From contig NC_044596.1 of NCBI RefSeq assembly GCF_901933205.1, positions 2,606,001 to 2,670,000 on the forward strand: DNA of 64,000 nucleotides, written 5' to 3'. The position numbers and the translations under genes are program-made. This document shows, one piece after another, positions 1 through 11,744 of the stretch. Source of the DNA: Camarhynchus parvulus (lineage: Eukaryota; Chordata; Aves; Passeriformes; Thraupidae). Under the pieces are notes generated by a model. The model did no database searches, had not been told where the DNA came from, and saw only the letters and a list, made by a program, of their open reading frames with translations. Every line of letters begins with the position of its first letter. Positions within the stretch are counted from its first letter, which is position 1.

Positions 1-2356
1 CAGTTTTCCACCAGCAAACCAACCTAATATTGCGAGTGAGCAAAAGAGAAAGAAAAAAAAGGGTATTTTTTGCTCTTTTCCTTCGTCTGTTTAAACAGAG
101 GTTCAGGTACCAATCATGGACTCGTTAAGGTTGGAAAAGGTCATAATTGGCAGTTTTTGAAACAGCTCACACAAGGTCAAGAATGTGCTTGCTCCTTTCT
201 GTTCTCTTCCCCTCATATCAAGGACCTTTGATGTAAAACTTCAGAAGTGCTCCTATTATGTTCTACATAAAAAGTGAAATTTATGATAGGAGTAGGAACA
301 ACTTAAAAATTAAATATTCTCATTTTAGAACATTTCCCTCCTGCCTTAGGTTTTCTTTTTTGATAGACCCACAGTTAATTCAAGGATTGATAAACATTTC
401 TGTTCCAAATATCTGATGTAGTTGATAGATGCAAGAACAGCAGCAAAATATGTTTAAAAATATTAAAACATTATAAATCTATGTAAACCCTAAGCAGCCT
501 GGCTTGGAATCTGTACTGATTTCTGCTTGTTTCAGGCTCTGTTGTTTAACTTCATAGTGGGAGAGCAGAGGATTAAACCCCAGATTAGCCTCCATTCTCT
601 GGCTGGATTTGGCAGTCCAGCTGTTTAGAAGGAAAGCAAAGAGGAATAGGCTCAGGCTATTGATCCAATTTTCTGCTCTGTGCTGAGAGAACACAGCAGC
701 TTGAGCTGATTTTAGAACAACTCCACTTCCCAACAGCTCTTCTCATAGTGCAGGATAAGATAAGAAGATCATGGGAACAGCAGCTGATAGACTAATCCAC
801 CCATTGATTTCTCCTCCCTGTTACTCCCTGTGTTTTAATTGAATTTTGTGGTTCAGCATTGGTTTCAGCCCATGCTTTCCGAGTCAACCAGAGTACAAAG
901 TAAAGCAATGGGAAAAATCAAATTCTTGAATTTTGTCCAAATGGAATTGGACAAAAATAGACTCAAAGATTCTCATTGCAAATTGGACTCTGGAATGAAG
1001 GTTGTGTTGGGGGGGCTTTTTGTTGTTGTTCTGGTTTGGGTTTTTCTCCTTTTCACTCAGCTCTTGCTTGCAACAAGGCCAATGTGAAAAGGAGAATGCT
1101 GGGAAAGAGACATTTTCTTGTTCCCAGCAAGCAGGTTAAAAAATTGAGGGAGCTGGAGGTTTTGAAGAACTCACTTTTGACACAGAAGTCACAGAAGAAA
1201 CTTAGCAGACAGGGACAAGTTGCTGTCAGTCACCTCTTACACAAATACTTCCTTTGCCAGCCGTGCTCCAGCTCGGTTTGCTGGCTCTCATCAGTGCTCT
1301 AAGTGCTAATAATTCAACTGCTGGACACCCAGAGGCATCACAGTGCTGAACATAATTCTAAAAGAAAGGGAGTAATTTAAAAATAGAGATGAACACTTCC
1401 ACTGCAGCACTGGGCAGTCTCTTCATGCCCTGCCTGCTTCAGACAAGTCACAGATTTTTCCACTACCTTGAGGACAACTCCTGGATCCTTCTTTCTTTTT
1501 GTTTCACCTGGACAAGGCCCTTAAGAACTTAAGATCTACAAACATGGGTGATGATTTGTTTGATCACTTAGAGCCAAGATTCTGGATGGTAATTTCAACG
1601 CCTCCTTATTCCCCAGCACCCCAAGCAAAGTGCAGGGAATGGACGCCCCCTCCTCATTAGCAGAGCTGACTCAAAGCCTGGTTCCAGTCCCAAAGGACAC
1701 CGTGCTGTGCTCAAGTGGCAGAGGAACTCACAGCACACGTGGAAACAGAACATCCAGGATGGATAAGGGAAAAGCACGTGCACAACACAACTTTTCCCAC
1801 TGACCACAGTGTTGTAAAATAACTCAGGTTCCACAAAAGAGCTGCAGGTATAAAATCAGTGTTAGACTCATAGAATAAGGGAGGCATTCTTTGAATATCC
1901 TGTAAGTTCCCCTGGACTTCCAGAACTCCTGAGTAGTTTTTCTTTATAGGAAAAAATAAAGCATATGTATTACCTGAGATTTCCAAGTGTGAGTTCTGCC
2001 CTTAATGTAGTAACACCTAAAATTCCCAGGTTAATTCCCAAGCAGAATTACCTTACCCACGTGACAGCTTGAATTTGGAATGACCCAGATTTTGGAAAAG
2101 CTTGTGGAGTGACAAATGCAACGTAAAACTGTCTTTGCTTTCCTGAAAAGAACAGTACAAAGAAGACAACCCAAAACACCAACTGTCCCTTGGTGCATAA
2201 CGAGGAACAGCTTCAGGACACAACGTGGTTCTGTGCTTCCAGGGAATGCCAGCCCAGCAAGGAGAAGGGTGCCAAGGCACAGCAGCATGGCAGGAGCTCC
2301 TGCAGAGCCAAGCCCTCAGCAGATGGTGGGCAGCCAGGCAGGAGCCAGGCGTGATG

Positions 2357-2700
2357 CTCCCCACGAGGAGCTGCACGTCCCCGTGGTGTCACCCAGGGCA
2401 CTGCCAGGAGGAGCTGCACGTCCCCATGGTGTCACCCACGGCACTGCCACGAGGAGCTGCACGTCCCCGTGGTGTCACCCAGGGCACTGCCACGAGGAGC
2501 TGCACGTCCCCATAGTGTCACCCACGGCACTGCCACGAGGAGCTGCACGTCCCCGTGGTGTCACCCAGGGGCTGCACGTCCCCGTGGTGTCACCCAGGGC
2601 ACTGCCAGGAGGAGCTGCACATCCCCATGGTGTCACCCACGGCACTGCCAGGAGGAGCTGCACATCCCCATGGTGTCACCCAGAGCACTGCCAGGCTCCC
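2357..2700. repeat. Minisatellite, 43-bp unit, about 8 copies
   Basis: The motif GAGGAGCTGCACGTCCCC recurs with spacing of exactly 43 bases (GAGCTGC starts at 2368, 2411, 2454, 2497, 2540). One shortened unit lies near 2571, and further copies run to about 2700. Copies differ by a few substitutions (CCCGTGG/CCCATGG, CCCAGGG/CCCACGG). Because 43 is not a multiple of three and the unit lacks stops, it opens long artificial frames on both strands; these are not genes. The unit is GC-rich with CpGs, unlike the flanks. Confidence 0.93.
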
Positions 2701-2869
2701 AGCGCTCTGGAGATGAGGGAGAGCCCCCAGAAAATTTGAGCAGTGGCACCATCCAAACTCCTTTTTATGGCAATGACTGCTCCAGTCTTATCTTCTTTAT
2801 GTTTGGGAAGTGCAGGGCTTGTGCATTGCACAAGGAAAGAGGAATAGTGTTGATCTGCAGGTTAGAAGC

Positions 2870-3222
2870 AGTAATTGGTTTAGGGATCAGAACCCCAGTC
2901 AGTAACTGGTTTGGGGATGAGAACCCCAATTAGTAACTGGTTTGGGATCAGAAGCCCAGTCAGTAACTGGTTTGGGGATGAGAACCCCAGTCTGTAACTG
3001 GTTTGGGGATCAGAACCCCAATTAGTAACTGGTTTGGGATCAGAAGCCCAGTCTGTAACTGGTTTGGGGATGAGAAGCCCAGTCTGTAACTGGTTTGGGG
3101 ATCAGAACCCCAATTAGTAACTGGTTTGGGGATCAGAACCCCAATTAGTAACTGGTTTGGGGATGAGAAGCCCAGTCTGTAACTGGTTTGGGATCAGAAG
3201 CCCAGTCCGTAACTGGTTTGGT
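2870..3222. repeat. Minisatellite, 30-31-bp unit, about 11-12 copies
   Basis: The unit is a GTAACTGGTTTGGGGAT core followed by CAGAACCCC or GAGAAGCCC and a short linker. Starts at 2871, 2902, 2933 and 2963 show spacing of 31, 31 and 30. The one-base difference comes from GGGG versus GGG in the core. Variants alternate (CAATTA, CAGTCA and CAGTCT linkers), suggesting higher-order mixing of two or three subtypes. Confidence 0.93.
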
Positions 3223-4944
3223 TTAAGTGGGGCTTTTCCTGCCATCTATAACCTGGGCTCAAGGTGAGCTGGCAAAACCTGTCCCTCTCCCCCTGCTTCC
3301 AGAACATTCTGTACTTCCCAGTCCTGAGGCAGTGCTGGAAATTCATTAACCCATTGATTCCAGGCATGAACCACTGCAAACCCCACAGTGCCACCCCATC
3401 CCCTCCATCCATGGGCTCCCATTCCTCAAGAGCACAGAGTGAGTTTTGTTTGCTACACGACTGCATTATATAAATCTGCTGCTGGCAATATCAAAACATA
3501 TTAAAAGTTTAACTAAGACAATGTGTTTGAGAAGAATTTGCTCTCTTTGGAGCTGGAATGTCCCCATAAAAAGGCATGCTCTGTACAAGAGTGAGCTGTC
3601 CAATGATCTGTGTTGTGTCCTGGAGTAAACCCTGCTCTCCTCAAACCCAAATTGGTTTGGATTCCCTCTGTGCATGCAAAGAGCACTTCCAACTCCTGCT
3701 GCAGCTGCATGGCTTAAACCTGCATTAGGGGGTGGCTGATTGCCACAGGTGGACTCTCCTGTCACAGCAGGTTTGGGGACAATGCCACAGAGGCTCCTCA
3801 GGACACCCTGGGAGGGTGTGTCCAAGTGTCCTTGAAATCCAAAGCTGTTCCTGTTTGCAAGGCTTGATCCACTACAATGGTCTGGCAAAAGCCATAAAAA
3901 GCTATCGTCCTTATCCCAAAGTTGTCCCTTTTCCTACTAGCCCATTGAAAACGCTGTAATTCCATTGAAAACACTAGAAATCAATGGAAAACACTGTTAT
4001 TTCTGGCTGGTTCCTTGTGCCTCCTCCCCACCTCACCTGGCCTCTCACCACTTCATCCCATCTCTGTAGCATCCCACATCTCCAGCTGTTCCACTATTTC
4101 TCCTTAAAGCTTTGTGTTCCCCAGTCTGCCCCAGTCCCTGTGGTTCCAGGAAGGACCTGGAAAGGCCAAGGAAGTCCAGGATACCTAAGAGTTGCTTGAG
4201 AGCTTCACTTCACTGCTGATAATTCAGGGATTTTATCTTGCAGACTATTTACCAGCACTCCAGAGGTGGAAATCACAGTGAAGATGAGACAAATTCTGTG
4301 ATACTGAAATGAAATCTTGGTGAATGAGCGTGACAGCCCTACCAGGGGCTCACTCCGTGCCTAGTTTTCCTTCCAGGAAAATTGGAAAGCTTTGTTTTCA
4401 TTCAGTTTTCAACTCAGAATAATTCTCACAGGCAGAATTTTGCCTTTTCCTGCAAAACAGCTGAACACACTGAGCACTCCCACACTGGCTCAGACCAGGG
4501 GTAGTTCTGGCCTGGAGTTCTGCCTCCAGCAGAGCCCAGAAGAAGCGTAGAAAACAAGTGTAAGAAACAGGGCAAGTGCAAAGCAATTCACTGGTGGATG
4601 TGCCCTCCCAGTTTCCTGCCTTTTTTAGTAGTAAAAACAAGTTGTAACATTGGCAGGGAGCCGCAGTGTTTTACACTTTCATTATCTCCATTGTTATACA
4701 ACACACAGTCAGGTCCTGGAAGATGAGTAGGATATGAAATACTTCTTGAGCTTTGCTTTAAAAGTGATTATTTGCACTTCTTTTCAACCTTCCCCAAAGC
4801 CTCATTGAGGTTTATCAATCAAGATAAGCAGATGCTGGACAGAGAGATGATGAAGGGCAAGTCCATCTTTGAGGCCCTGGTGTCAGGGCAGGGTCCCTCC
4901 AACTGGGCACATTTTTTCAGCTACTTTAAAATACCCCACCCCCA

Positions 4945-5062
4945 ACAGAATCATAAAATCATGGAATGCTTTGGGTTGGAAAGGACATTAAAGCTCATCT
5001 TGCTCTAGACCAGGATGCTCCAAGCCCTGTCCAGCCTGGCCTTGGACACTTCCAGGGATGGG
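4945..5062 (-). mobile_element. CR1 LINE 3'-end fragment
   Basis: The plus strand reads as the reverse complement of a CR1 tail. It has the terminal AATCATAAAATCATGG-like octamer repeats, then GGGTTGGAAAGGACATTAAAGCTCAT, and then the CCAAGCCCTGTCCAGCCTGG block. It is truncated after about 115 bp. Confidence 0.85.
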
Positions 5063-6505
5063 TAAATTGTCAAATGCATCCCCCCAAGACTGATGTTAAG
5101 TTTATATTCCTAATTTCATAGCAGAACTCCCTCCTGTACCTGTCCAGGGAGTGCTGGAAGGAGGAGAGCTGAGTGCAGGAGCCTGGTTAGACCCACACTG
5201 AGGGAGAGAACATTTACAAATGTCAGAAAAATGTTCATAACTCTGATATTCTGATCCTTAGTGACAGAAAAGTGGTTTCACCAGTGATGACCAACCTAAA
5301 AAATTGGGTTCCCTCCAAAAGAGACAGACCCAGCTTCTCTGAGCCAGGTGAGAGGTGCTTGGTAGGCTGGACTTGTGTCCAGGCTGTGACAGGACCCACC
5401 TGCCCAAAGAAAACCTGCAGCTGGGTCTGACCTCCCTGTGTGAGAGCAGGAAAGCTTTTCCAGTATCTGCAGAACTTAAACCACCAGAAAAACAAGGCAT
5501 CAGCCTCACAAAGCAGTAGCTGGAAGACAGAATTCCAGAAATAAAACCCAGTGCAGAAAAGAGAGATTTCCCACGAACTGGTGTGAGCCTGGGTTGTTTC
5601 CTTGGTCAGGTTAAACACACCTGGGTGTCCCCACAGAGGGGAGGCCTCTTCAAGCACATTTTCCTTCTTAATTAAAATAACTTTAAAAATAATTTTGAAA
5701 TTAAATTTGAAATTAAAATAATTTTTAAATTAATTTTGAAATGGCAATCGGCCTGTGAACAGAACAAAGGACAGCCCAGCAGCTGGGGTGATCAGATTGT
5801 AGGGGCTGACAAACAGGTCCCAGTGAGCTGGAATATAGCATGGAAAAGGATTTCTCCACATGGAGAAGGGATTCCTTGGGGGTTTTTAATGAACATTTAG
5901 TGCAACAGATGGCTTGATGCTGTGCACATCAAAATGGTTTTATTGGATATCATCACTGCTGGCAAATGAATCAGGAAATATGTGAGGCTCAGAAATCACC
6001 TGCACAAACCTTGGGGCACCTCTCTGCATTCACCACCAGGTCCATGAGCAGCTCCAGGCTCTGGAAGGGCACAGGGGAGCGGGGAAAAGCTCTCAGAAGG
6101 GCAAATAAAGAGATTGAAGAGATGAAAGAGCTGCCTTGAGAGGCTGGGGCTCCTTGGGCTGGGGAAGGTCTGCGGGGGGGTGAAGGTGATGGGTGAGGTG
6201 GGGTGGAAGAGCTGCTCAGGAAGCCTGGCACTGCTGAAACCTGGGGGCACTCGCTGACAGCAGCACAAGTATTGGCAGAGAGGCTGCACAACTCGGGGAT
6301 GTTGCTGCCAGAAAAGGGTTGGAAGCAAACAGTGCCTCAGGCAGACAAGTTCATGGACAACAGGTTCATCCAGATATAAATGGAATTAGGAAAGGGGTGT
6401 GCCTTCAACATCCCTCCTGCAATCACTGTGAGTAAATCTTACCTCCAGCTGTCACTTCTGGGCACAAAGTGCATTTTTTATTCTTTTAAATCTGCTCTAG
6501 TCACT

Positions 6506-6850
6506 AAACTTTTTTTTCTGTCCCTAAGGAAATACAAGTAGTAGTAACAATAATAAATAATACAAATAATAACAGCACAAAACCCAAATAATAATGGTAA
6601 GAAATAAACAAATAAAATAACAAATAGTAATGGTAAAAATAATAATGGTAATCAGTAACAACAATAATAAATAAAAAATAAAATTAAAATAAAATTAACT
6701 TTTTTTTCTGTCCCTAAGGAAATATGAGTAGTAGTAACAATAATAAATAATACAAATAATAACAGCACAAAACCCAAATAATAATGGTAAGAAATAAACA
6801 AATAAAAAAACAAATAGTAATGGTAAAAATAATAATGGTAAGCAATAATA

Positions 6851-6900
<50 letters not shown>

Positions 6901-7145
6901 GTAATAATAATAAATTAAATTAAACTTTTTTCTGTCCCTAAGGACAAAATAATACAAATAATAACAGCACAAAACCCAAATAATAATGGTAAGAAATAAA
7001 CAAATTAAGTAACAAATAAAATAACAAATAGTAATGGTAACAAACAATAATGGTAACCAATAATAACAATAACAAATTAAAAATAAAATAAAATAAAAAT
7101 AAAAATAGTATTAGTAGTAGCAGTAGTAGTAGTAATAGTAATCCA
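6506..7145. repeat. AAT-rich tandem block of three ~190-225-bp units with an (AAT)n core
   Basis: The block TTTTTCTGTCCCTAAGGA recurs near 6511, 6701 and 6926. Each time it is followed by a similar AATAATACAAATAATAACAGC-type sequence, so it is a tandem array of three diverged long units. A pure (AAT)n run occupies about 6843-6913 inside the second unit. The last part (7080-7145) degrades into (AATAA)n and (TAG)n. No coding potential: the Tyr/Ile-rich minus-strand frames are translated (ATT/TTA)n. Confidence 0.9.
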
Positions 7146-7738
7146 ACCAAAACTGCAAGCCAAACCCAGCCAGTCCATTTCCCACAGAACACAGCCCCAC
7201 AGAGCTCAGCTTCCAGGCATTGGTATGTAAAGAGTGAATAACAGTCCTGGTTTTAATTACTGCCCTGCAACAGTGCTAGGAACAGAGAGCCATGTTTTAC
7301 AGCAATTCCTAAGTGTGCTCCTTCTTGGAAACACAGAGAAGGGCTGGCCAGGGAGAATCCTGCAGATGGGATTCTTTTACAAAGTTGGAATTCAACCTAA
7401 GGAAATTAAATCTTGAATGACTGGGGGGCAATCTGGGGCTCTCCTCAAAGTGTGGCCTCTCTCATGTTTGCTGATTTATGGTAAAGCACAGGTAGCTGGA
7501 AAACTTTTACAGGGCAGAAATGTTTGAAGAAATTGGCTGATTTATGGTAAAGCCTGTCCTGGTAGCAGAGCCTGGACAAATCCTGGATGAACTTTAAAGC
7601 AGCCAGGTAATTCCTGTTATTGCACAGTAATTGCTAAGTCTGACAAATTACCTTTTTGTACCTCAATTCCACAGCTTGGTGACATTTTGCTCGTTAGTAT
7701 TTCTGTCTCCTTTCCACTAAAGTTTTAAAAACTTCCAG

Positions 7739-7960
7739 CAAAACCAGTGCCTGAGAAGGAAGCTTTAAGCAGACTGCTCACAGAAAAAGACCATGTTCAG
7801 ACCAAAGAGCAGGAAAAGGTGTTCCATGAAAAGCCTAATTTCACCTTTAAAAAATTATATACCAGCAACTCAAATGCCAAAGTGTTTGTCCCACCCCCTC
7901 CACAAGATTTAAGCAAGAAAGCAACATTCCCTGAGAGCAGCAAGTTCTCTCGTGGGGTCT
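7739..7960 (+). other. Exon-like open stretch, product not recognised
   Basis: An open plus-strand frame follows a plausible acceptor (TTCCAG ending at 7738, with a pyrimidine-rich run upstream near 7700). It encodes a Lys/Glu/Phe-rich, non-repetitive peptide. This includes a charged segment near its start, FHEKPNFTFKKLY in the middle and KVFVPPPPQDLSKK after it. Unlike the other frames here it is not repeat-derived, and its composition looks protein-like until about 7960. The frame then runs on into ordinary sequence to a stop at 8080. There is no initiator Met (the first in-frame near-start is GTG) and no clear donor. It could be a lone exon, a decayed retrocopy fragment or a chance frame. 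I do not recognise the family and assign no function. Confidence 0.2.
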
Positions 7961-8544
7961 GTTCTACAGCAGGAGGTCAAGGGGCACTCTGGAATGTTTT
8001 GGGGCACTCTGAAAAAAGCAGATTCTTCTGTGGGAGAATCTTTGGCCCAGTGGCCACAGTTCCTGTGGTGTTGTGTACATGAATTTGCTGTCCAGGGCCA
8101 TGGAAGCATCCCTGGAGAACAAGCACAACCTGATCCCACAGCTGTGGCCCCACTGCTGCTGCACACAAGGATCCAGCCCTGAAAGGAGGAGGAATTGTGC
8201 TATGATCATTTGTCATCTGCCCACCAACAGGGCAAAAAGGATCAGATTTTAATGGTCATCCCCTGAAGACAGAAAATCCCTTAAGCAGCTGCCAACTGCC
8301 AGAGGTCATGAGCAAAGCAGGGTCCTGCAGGAGAACCATTCCCACTGTGCCAAGCTTGGGCTGGCACAGCTCCTGCCAGAGGGGTGGGGAGCACTGGGGA
8401 GCAGGGAGGGGAAACACGAGGCCATTTCATCCATCAGGGCAGGGAGGAGTCACTCCAGGCCAGGGATGCTGCTCTCTGCTTCCAAATCCTCTGCAGCAAG
8501 GACAGGAGTGATGCTGAAGCCATGGATTCTCAGGGGATCTGGAA

Positions 8545-8864
8545 TTATGGTCCAGCAGCAGGAGGAGCAGCAACTGACAGGACAAGAGGACACAGTGTCA
8601 AACTGCACCAAGGGAAATTTAGGTTGGATATCAGGAAAAAGTTTTTTACAGAAAGAGTGATAAAGTTCTGGAATGGCTGCCCAGGGAGGTGATGGAGTCA
8701 CCATCCCTGGGGGGGTTTAACAAAGCCTGGATGTGGCACTGGGTGCCAGGGTTGAGTTGAGGTGTTGGGGCTGGGTTGGACTCCATGATCTTGAAGATGA
8801 TTCCAACCTGGTCATTTTGTGATTCTGTGAATTCTGTGAATTCTGTGATTCTGTGAATTCTGTG
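8545..8864 (+). mobile_element. CR1 LINE 3'-end, with expanded terminal repeats
   Basis: A sense CR1 tail: the GGACACAGTGTCAAACTGCACC block, AAATTTAGGTTGGATATCAGG, GGCTGCCCAGGGAGGTGATGG and TGGACTCCATGATCTTGAAG. It ends in five or so copies of the terminal octamer type (ATTCTGTG, 8821-8864), more than the usual two to four. The 5' side is truncated. Confidence 0.9.
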
Positions 8865-9452
8865 AGCGTGCAGACCTCCCCCAGAACGGTTCCATTTCCT
8901 GCTCCCATTGGGGGAGTGAGTCCTTGAGCTGCTGAGTTTCTCTGGCAGGGCTGGCACCCCCCAAAACAGGATCCCCCTGTCAGACTGTGGGTGTTTGAAA
9001 GATTGATGCTGGCACAGTGTTGGCAGCACAGAACCAGGTAAAAATACCCAACCCCAGTACCGGGGGGGGATGGTTTTTGCTGGCTCTTTAAAAGCCTCTG
9101 TCAAGGAGATGAATGAGAAAGGTACACCAGAGCAGGTGTTCTCCTTCTAAAAATCCATCAGAGCAGCTTCTGTCCAAGGAGAGAGACCTCAAACAAAATC
9201 CAGCATCAGCAAACTCTGACAAGCAATGGTTTCCAAGGAGAACTCAGACTTCCACCCAAGCCTGGCTCAGCCAAGCACAAAAAGCTCAGTCCTGGGGAAA
9301 AACTTTGCACCGACTCAGCAGAATTTCTTAAAAATATTCATTCTCTCACAGAAGAGCATGGAATAAACATCTGAGTGCTGATTCTCAAAATCCATTTTAA
9401 ATAGCATATATGCTCTCATTTGATCCTCTGTGCCAATGAATGGCTGATAATT

Positions 9453-9690
9453 AATCACAGAATGGTTTGGGTTGGAAAGAGCCTCAAATCTCATCCCATT
9501 CCAACTCTGCCATGGCAGGGACACCTTCCATTATCCCAGGCTGCTCCAAGCCCCATCCAGCCTGGCCTTGGACACTTCCAGGGATCCAGGGGCAGCCACA
9601 GCTGCTCTGGGCACCCAGTGCCAGGCTCTCCCCACCCTCAGAGAGAATTTCACCCTAACATCTAATCTCAACCCAGTCTCTTTCGGTTTA
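9453..9690 (-). mobile_element. CR1 LINE 3'-end fragment
   Basis: Reverse complement of a CR1 tail: AATCACAGAATGGTTTGGG at the start, then the CCATGGCAGGGACACCTTCC block, the CCAGCCTGGCCTTGGACAC block and the GGCAGCCACAGCTGCTCTGG block. It is truncated near TCTAATCTCAACCCAG. It includes a purine-rich stretch TCAGAGAGAATTTCACCC. Confidence 0.9.
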
Positions 9691-10329
9691 GAGCCAGTAA
9701 TAAAAGCATTTATTAAATAAAGCATGTATTGCCTGCAAGCCTGTGCATTCCAGAATGAAATGGTTGTTATCTCTTCAAACAACTGTCAGGCCAAATGTGT
9801 GCAGGGTCTGAAGCAGAATGTGAAGTTTTTCTCAGAGTTCTGTCTATATGTCACTGCCACTACAATTATGTTCTGTCTGTAACAGCACTTGAACCATCAC
9901 CAGACATTTTAGTCAGCTCAGGCTTTTGAGATGTTTTCATTTAGAGTCAAAGGGTTTCTTTCTCCTGTGCAGTGCAGAGCCAGGCGAAAGAGAAAGAAAG
10001 GATGAGTGCAAATCACTTCAGCAGTGCAGCACAGATGAGTGGCTGTCCCTGCTCAGTTTGGATTGCAGCTATTGGAATTCAGCGTGTTCCCATCGATTTT
10101 CCAACATGCCCAAGCTGCACTCCCCATGTGGTATCGACTCAGCTGGGGAGCCATGAGGCAGAGACAGTTAAGAAAATATTTACAGGAGACTGAGCCCTAC
10201 AGTAAATCAGTAATGAACTTGTTTGTCTGACCCATTTATTCATGACCCATAAGTGAGCTTCTGCTTTTTGCTGGAAACGTCTCCCCGACACACAACCCCG
10301 CAGTGGTGCTGCACAAACCCCCAAAGGCA

Positions 10330-10430
10330 AAACAGACCCTCAATTCCTCCATCAAAACTGACCCTCAATTCCTCCATCAAAACTGACCCTCAATTCCTCC
10401 ATCAGAACACACCCCCAGTTCCTTTATCAA
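10330..10430. repeat. Short tandem repeat, 25-bp unit, about 4 copies
   Basis: GACCCTCAATTCCTCCATCAAAACT is repeated three times almost exactly, then once in a diverged form (ACCCCCAGTTCCTTTATCAA). Nothing suggests a function. Confidence 0.85.
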
Positions 10431-10566
10431 CTTTTCCATTTTCTGTAATGAACACAAGGAGAGAATTTGCATTGTGATTGTTCCTTCCAATCTCTTTATT
10501 AACTTCTACTCAGCCGAACATGGGTGAGCTTCCTCCAGAGTTGTAGAAGTTGAATATCTCCTCTGG

Positions 10567-10962
10567 AGCCAGCCTGGGAGAGCTGGGGGTGCCCAGTCTG
10601 GAGAAGAAAAGGCTCCAGGGAGAGCTCAGAGCCCCTTCCAGAGCCTAAAGGGGCTCCAGGAGAGCTGGAGAGGGGCTGGGGACAAGGGAGGGAAGGACAG
10701 GACACAGGGAATGGCTTCCCAGTGCCAGAATGCAGGGCTGGATGGGATATTGGGAAGGAATTTTTCCCTGGGAGGGTGGGCAGGCCCTGGCACAGGGTGC
10801 CCAGAGCAGCTGTGGCTGCCCCTGGATCCCTGGCAGTGCCCAAGGCCAGGCTGGACAGGGCTTGGAGCAGCCTGGGACAGTGGAAGGTGTCCCATGGCAG
10901 GGGTGGAATGGATGAGCTTTGAGGTCCCTTCCAACCCAAACCAGTCTGGGATTCTGTGATCT
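10567..10962 (+). mobile_element. CR1 LINE 3'-end (about 400 bp)
   Basis: A sense CR1 tail. It reads CTGGAGAAGAAAAGGCTCCAGG, then GGATATTGGGAAGGAATT, the CCCAGAGCAGCTGTGGCTG block and the AAGGCCAGGCTGGACAGGG block. It ends with CCTTCCAACCCAAACC and ATTCTGTGAT. It is among the longer CR1 copies in the window. Confidence 0.92.
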
Positions 10963-11584
10963 CTTTCCACTCACTTTAGCCCTGGGAACAGCTCTCAGAC
11001 AAGTTTACACAAGTTAAAAATGTTCTGCTTCCTGCAAATGTAGAAGTGTAAAAGCGAAATATTCTTTCAGGTAAAACAGACCCTGTCTTCCACTCTGAGT
11101 GTTTAATTTCAGCTGTTTATAACTCTTCCTCACACTCACATCAAAGCACTCCAGGACAGTCAGGGGAAGAGGGTTGCTTGTGATACAGCTTTTCTCATGT
11201 AAAGACTTAGCATTACAAGGAAATATTGAATGTAATGCACACACACATTTAAATAAGTGTCTCTGAAGAAAATAAAACTTGATAAGCTCATCTTATCCCT
11301 TTATACTTTTACAGGACCTCTGAAAACTGTTTGATGCTCTGTAGGTCCCTTTCTCAGTGACCTGACACCGCTCTGAAGGGCCAAGATTTTATGAACAGCA
11401 GCTGTACATGCCCGTGTTGCTTCCAAACCCACAAAGATTTCAGAAATAAATGAGGATTCATCAAAAGCAACATTTTTCCTCGAAGGCTGTTTTTCTAAAC
11501 CAAAAGAACACAGACACTTCTTCTCAAATGCCTTGTCTAAGACTGTCAGCAGCACAAAGGACACTGATTCCAGGAGGAATCTGT

Positions 11585-11744
11585 AGAATCATGTAACATT
11601 TTGGGTTAGAAGGGATTTTAAATCTCATCCATTCCACCCCTGCCATGGCAGGGACACCTTCCACTGCCCCAGTTGCTCCCAGCCCTGTCCAATCTGGCCT
11701 TGGGCACTGCCAGGGATCCAGGGGCAGCCACAGCTGCTCACAGA
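11585..11744 (-). mobile_element. CR1 LINE 3'-end fragment
   Basis: Antisense CR1 tail: AGAATCATGTAACATTTTGGG, then CCATGGCAGGGACACC and CTTGGGCACTGCCAGGGATC. It is cut off abruptly at CACAGCTGCTC. Confidence 0.88.

Noticed and set aside
2116..2739. 207-codon plus-strand open frame
   Set aside because: Most of it is translation of the 43-bp minisatellite, which has no stops; the peptide is a repeat artefact that shifts frame every unit.
6652..7192. Tyr/Ile/Leu-rich minus-strand frames that resemble membrane proteins
   Set aside because: They come from (ATT)n and related simple repeats.
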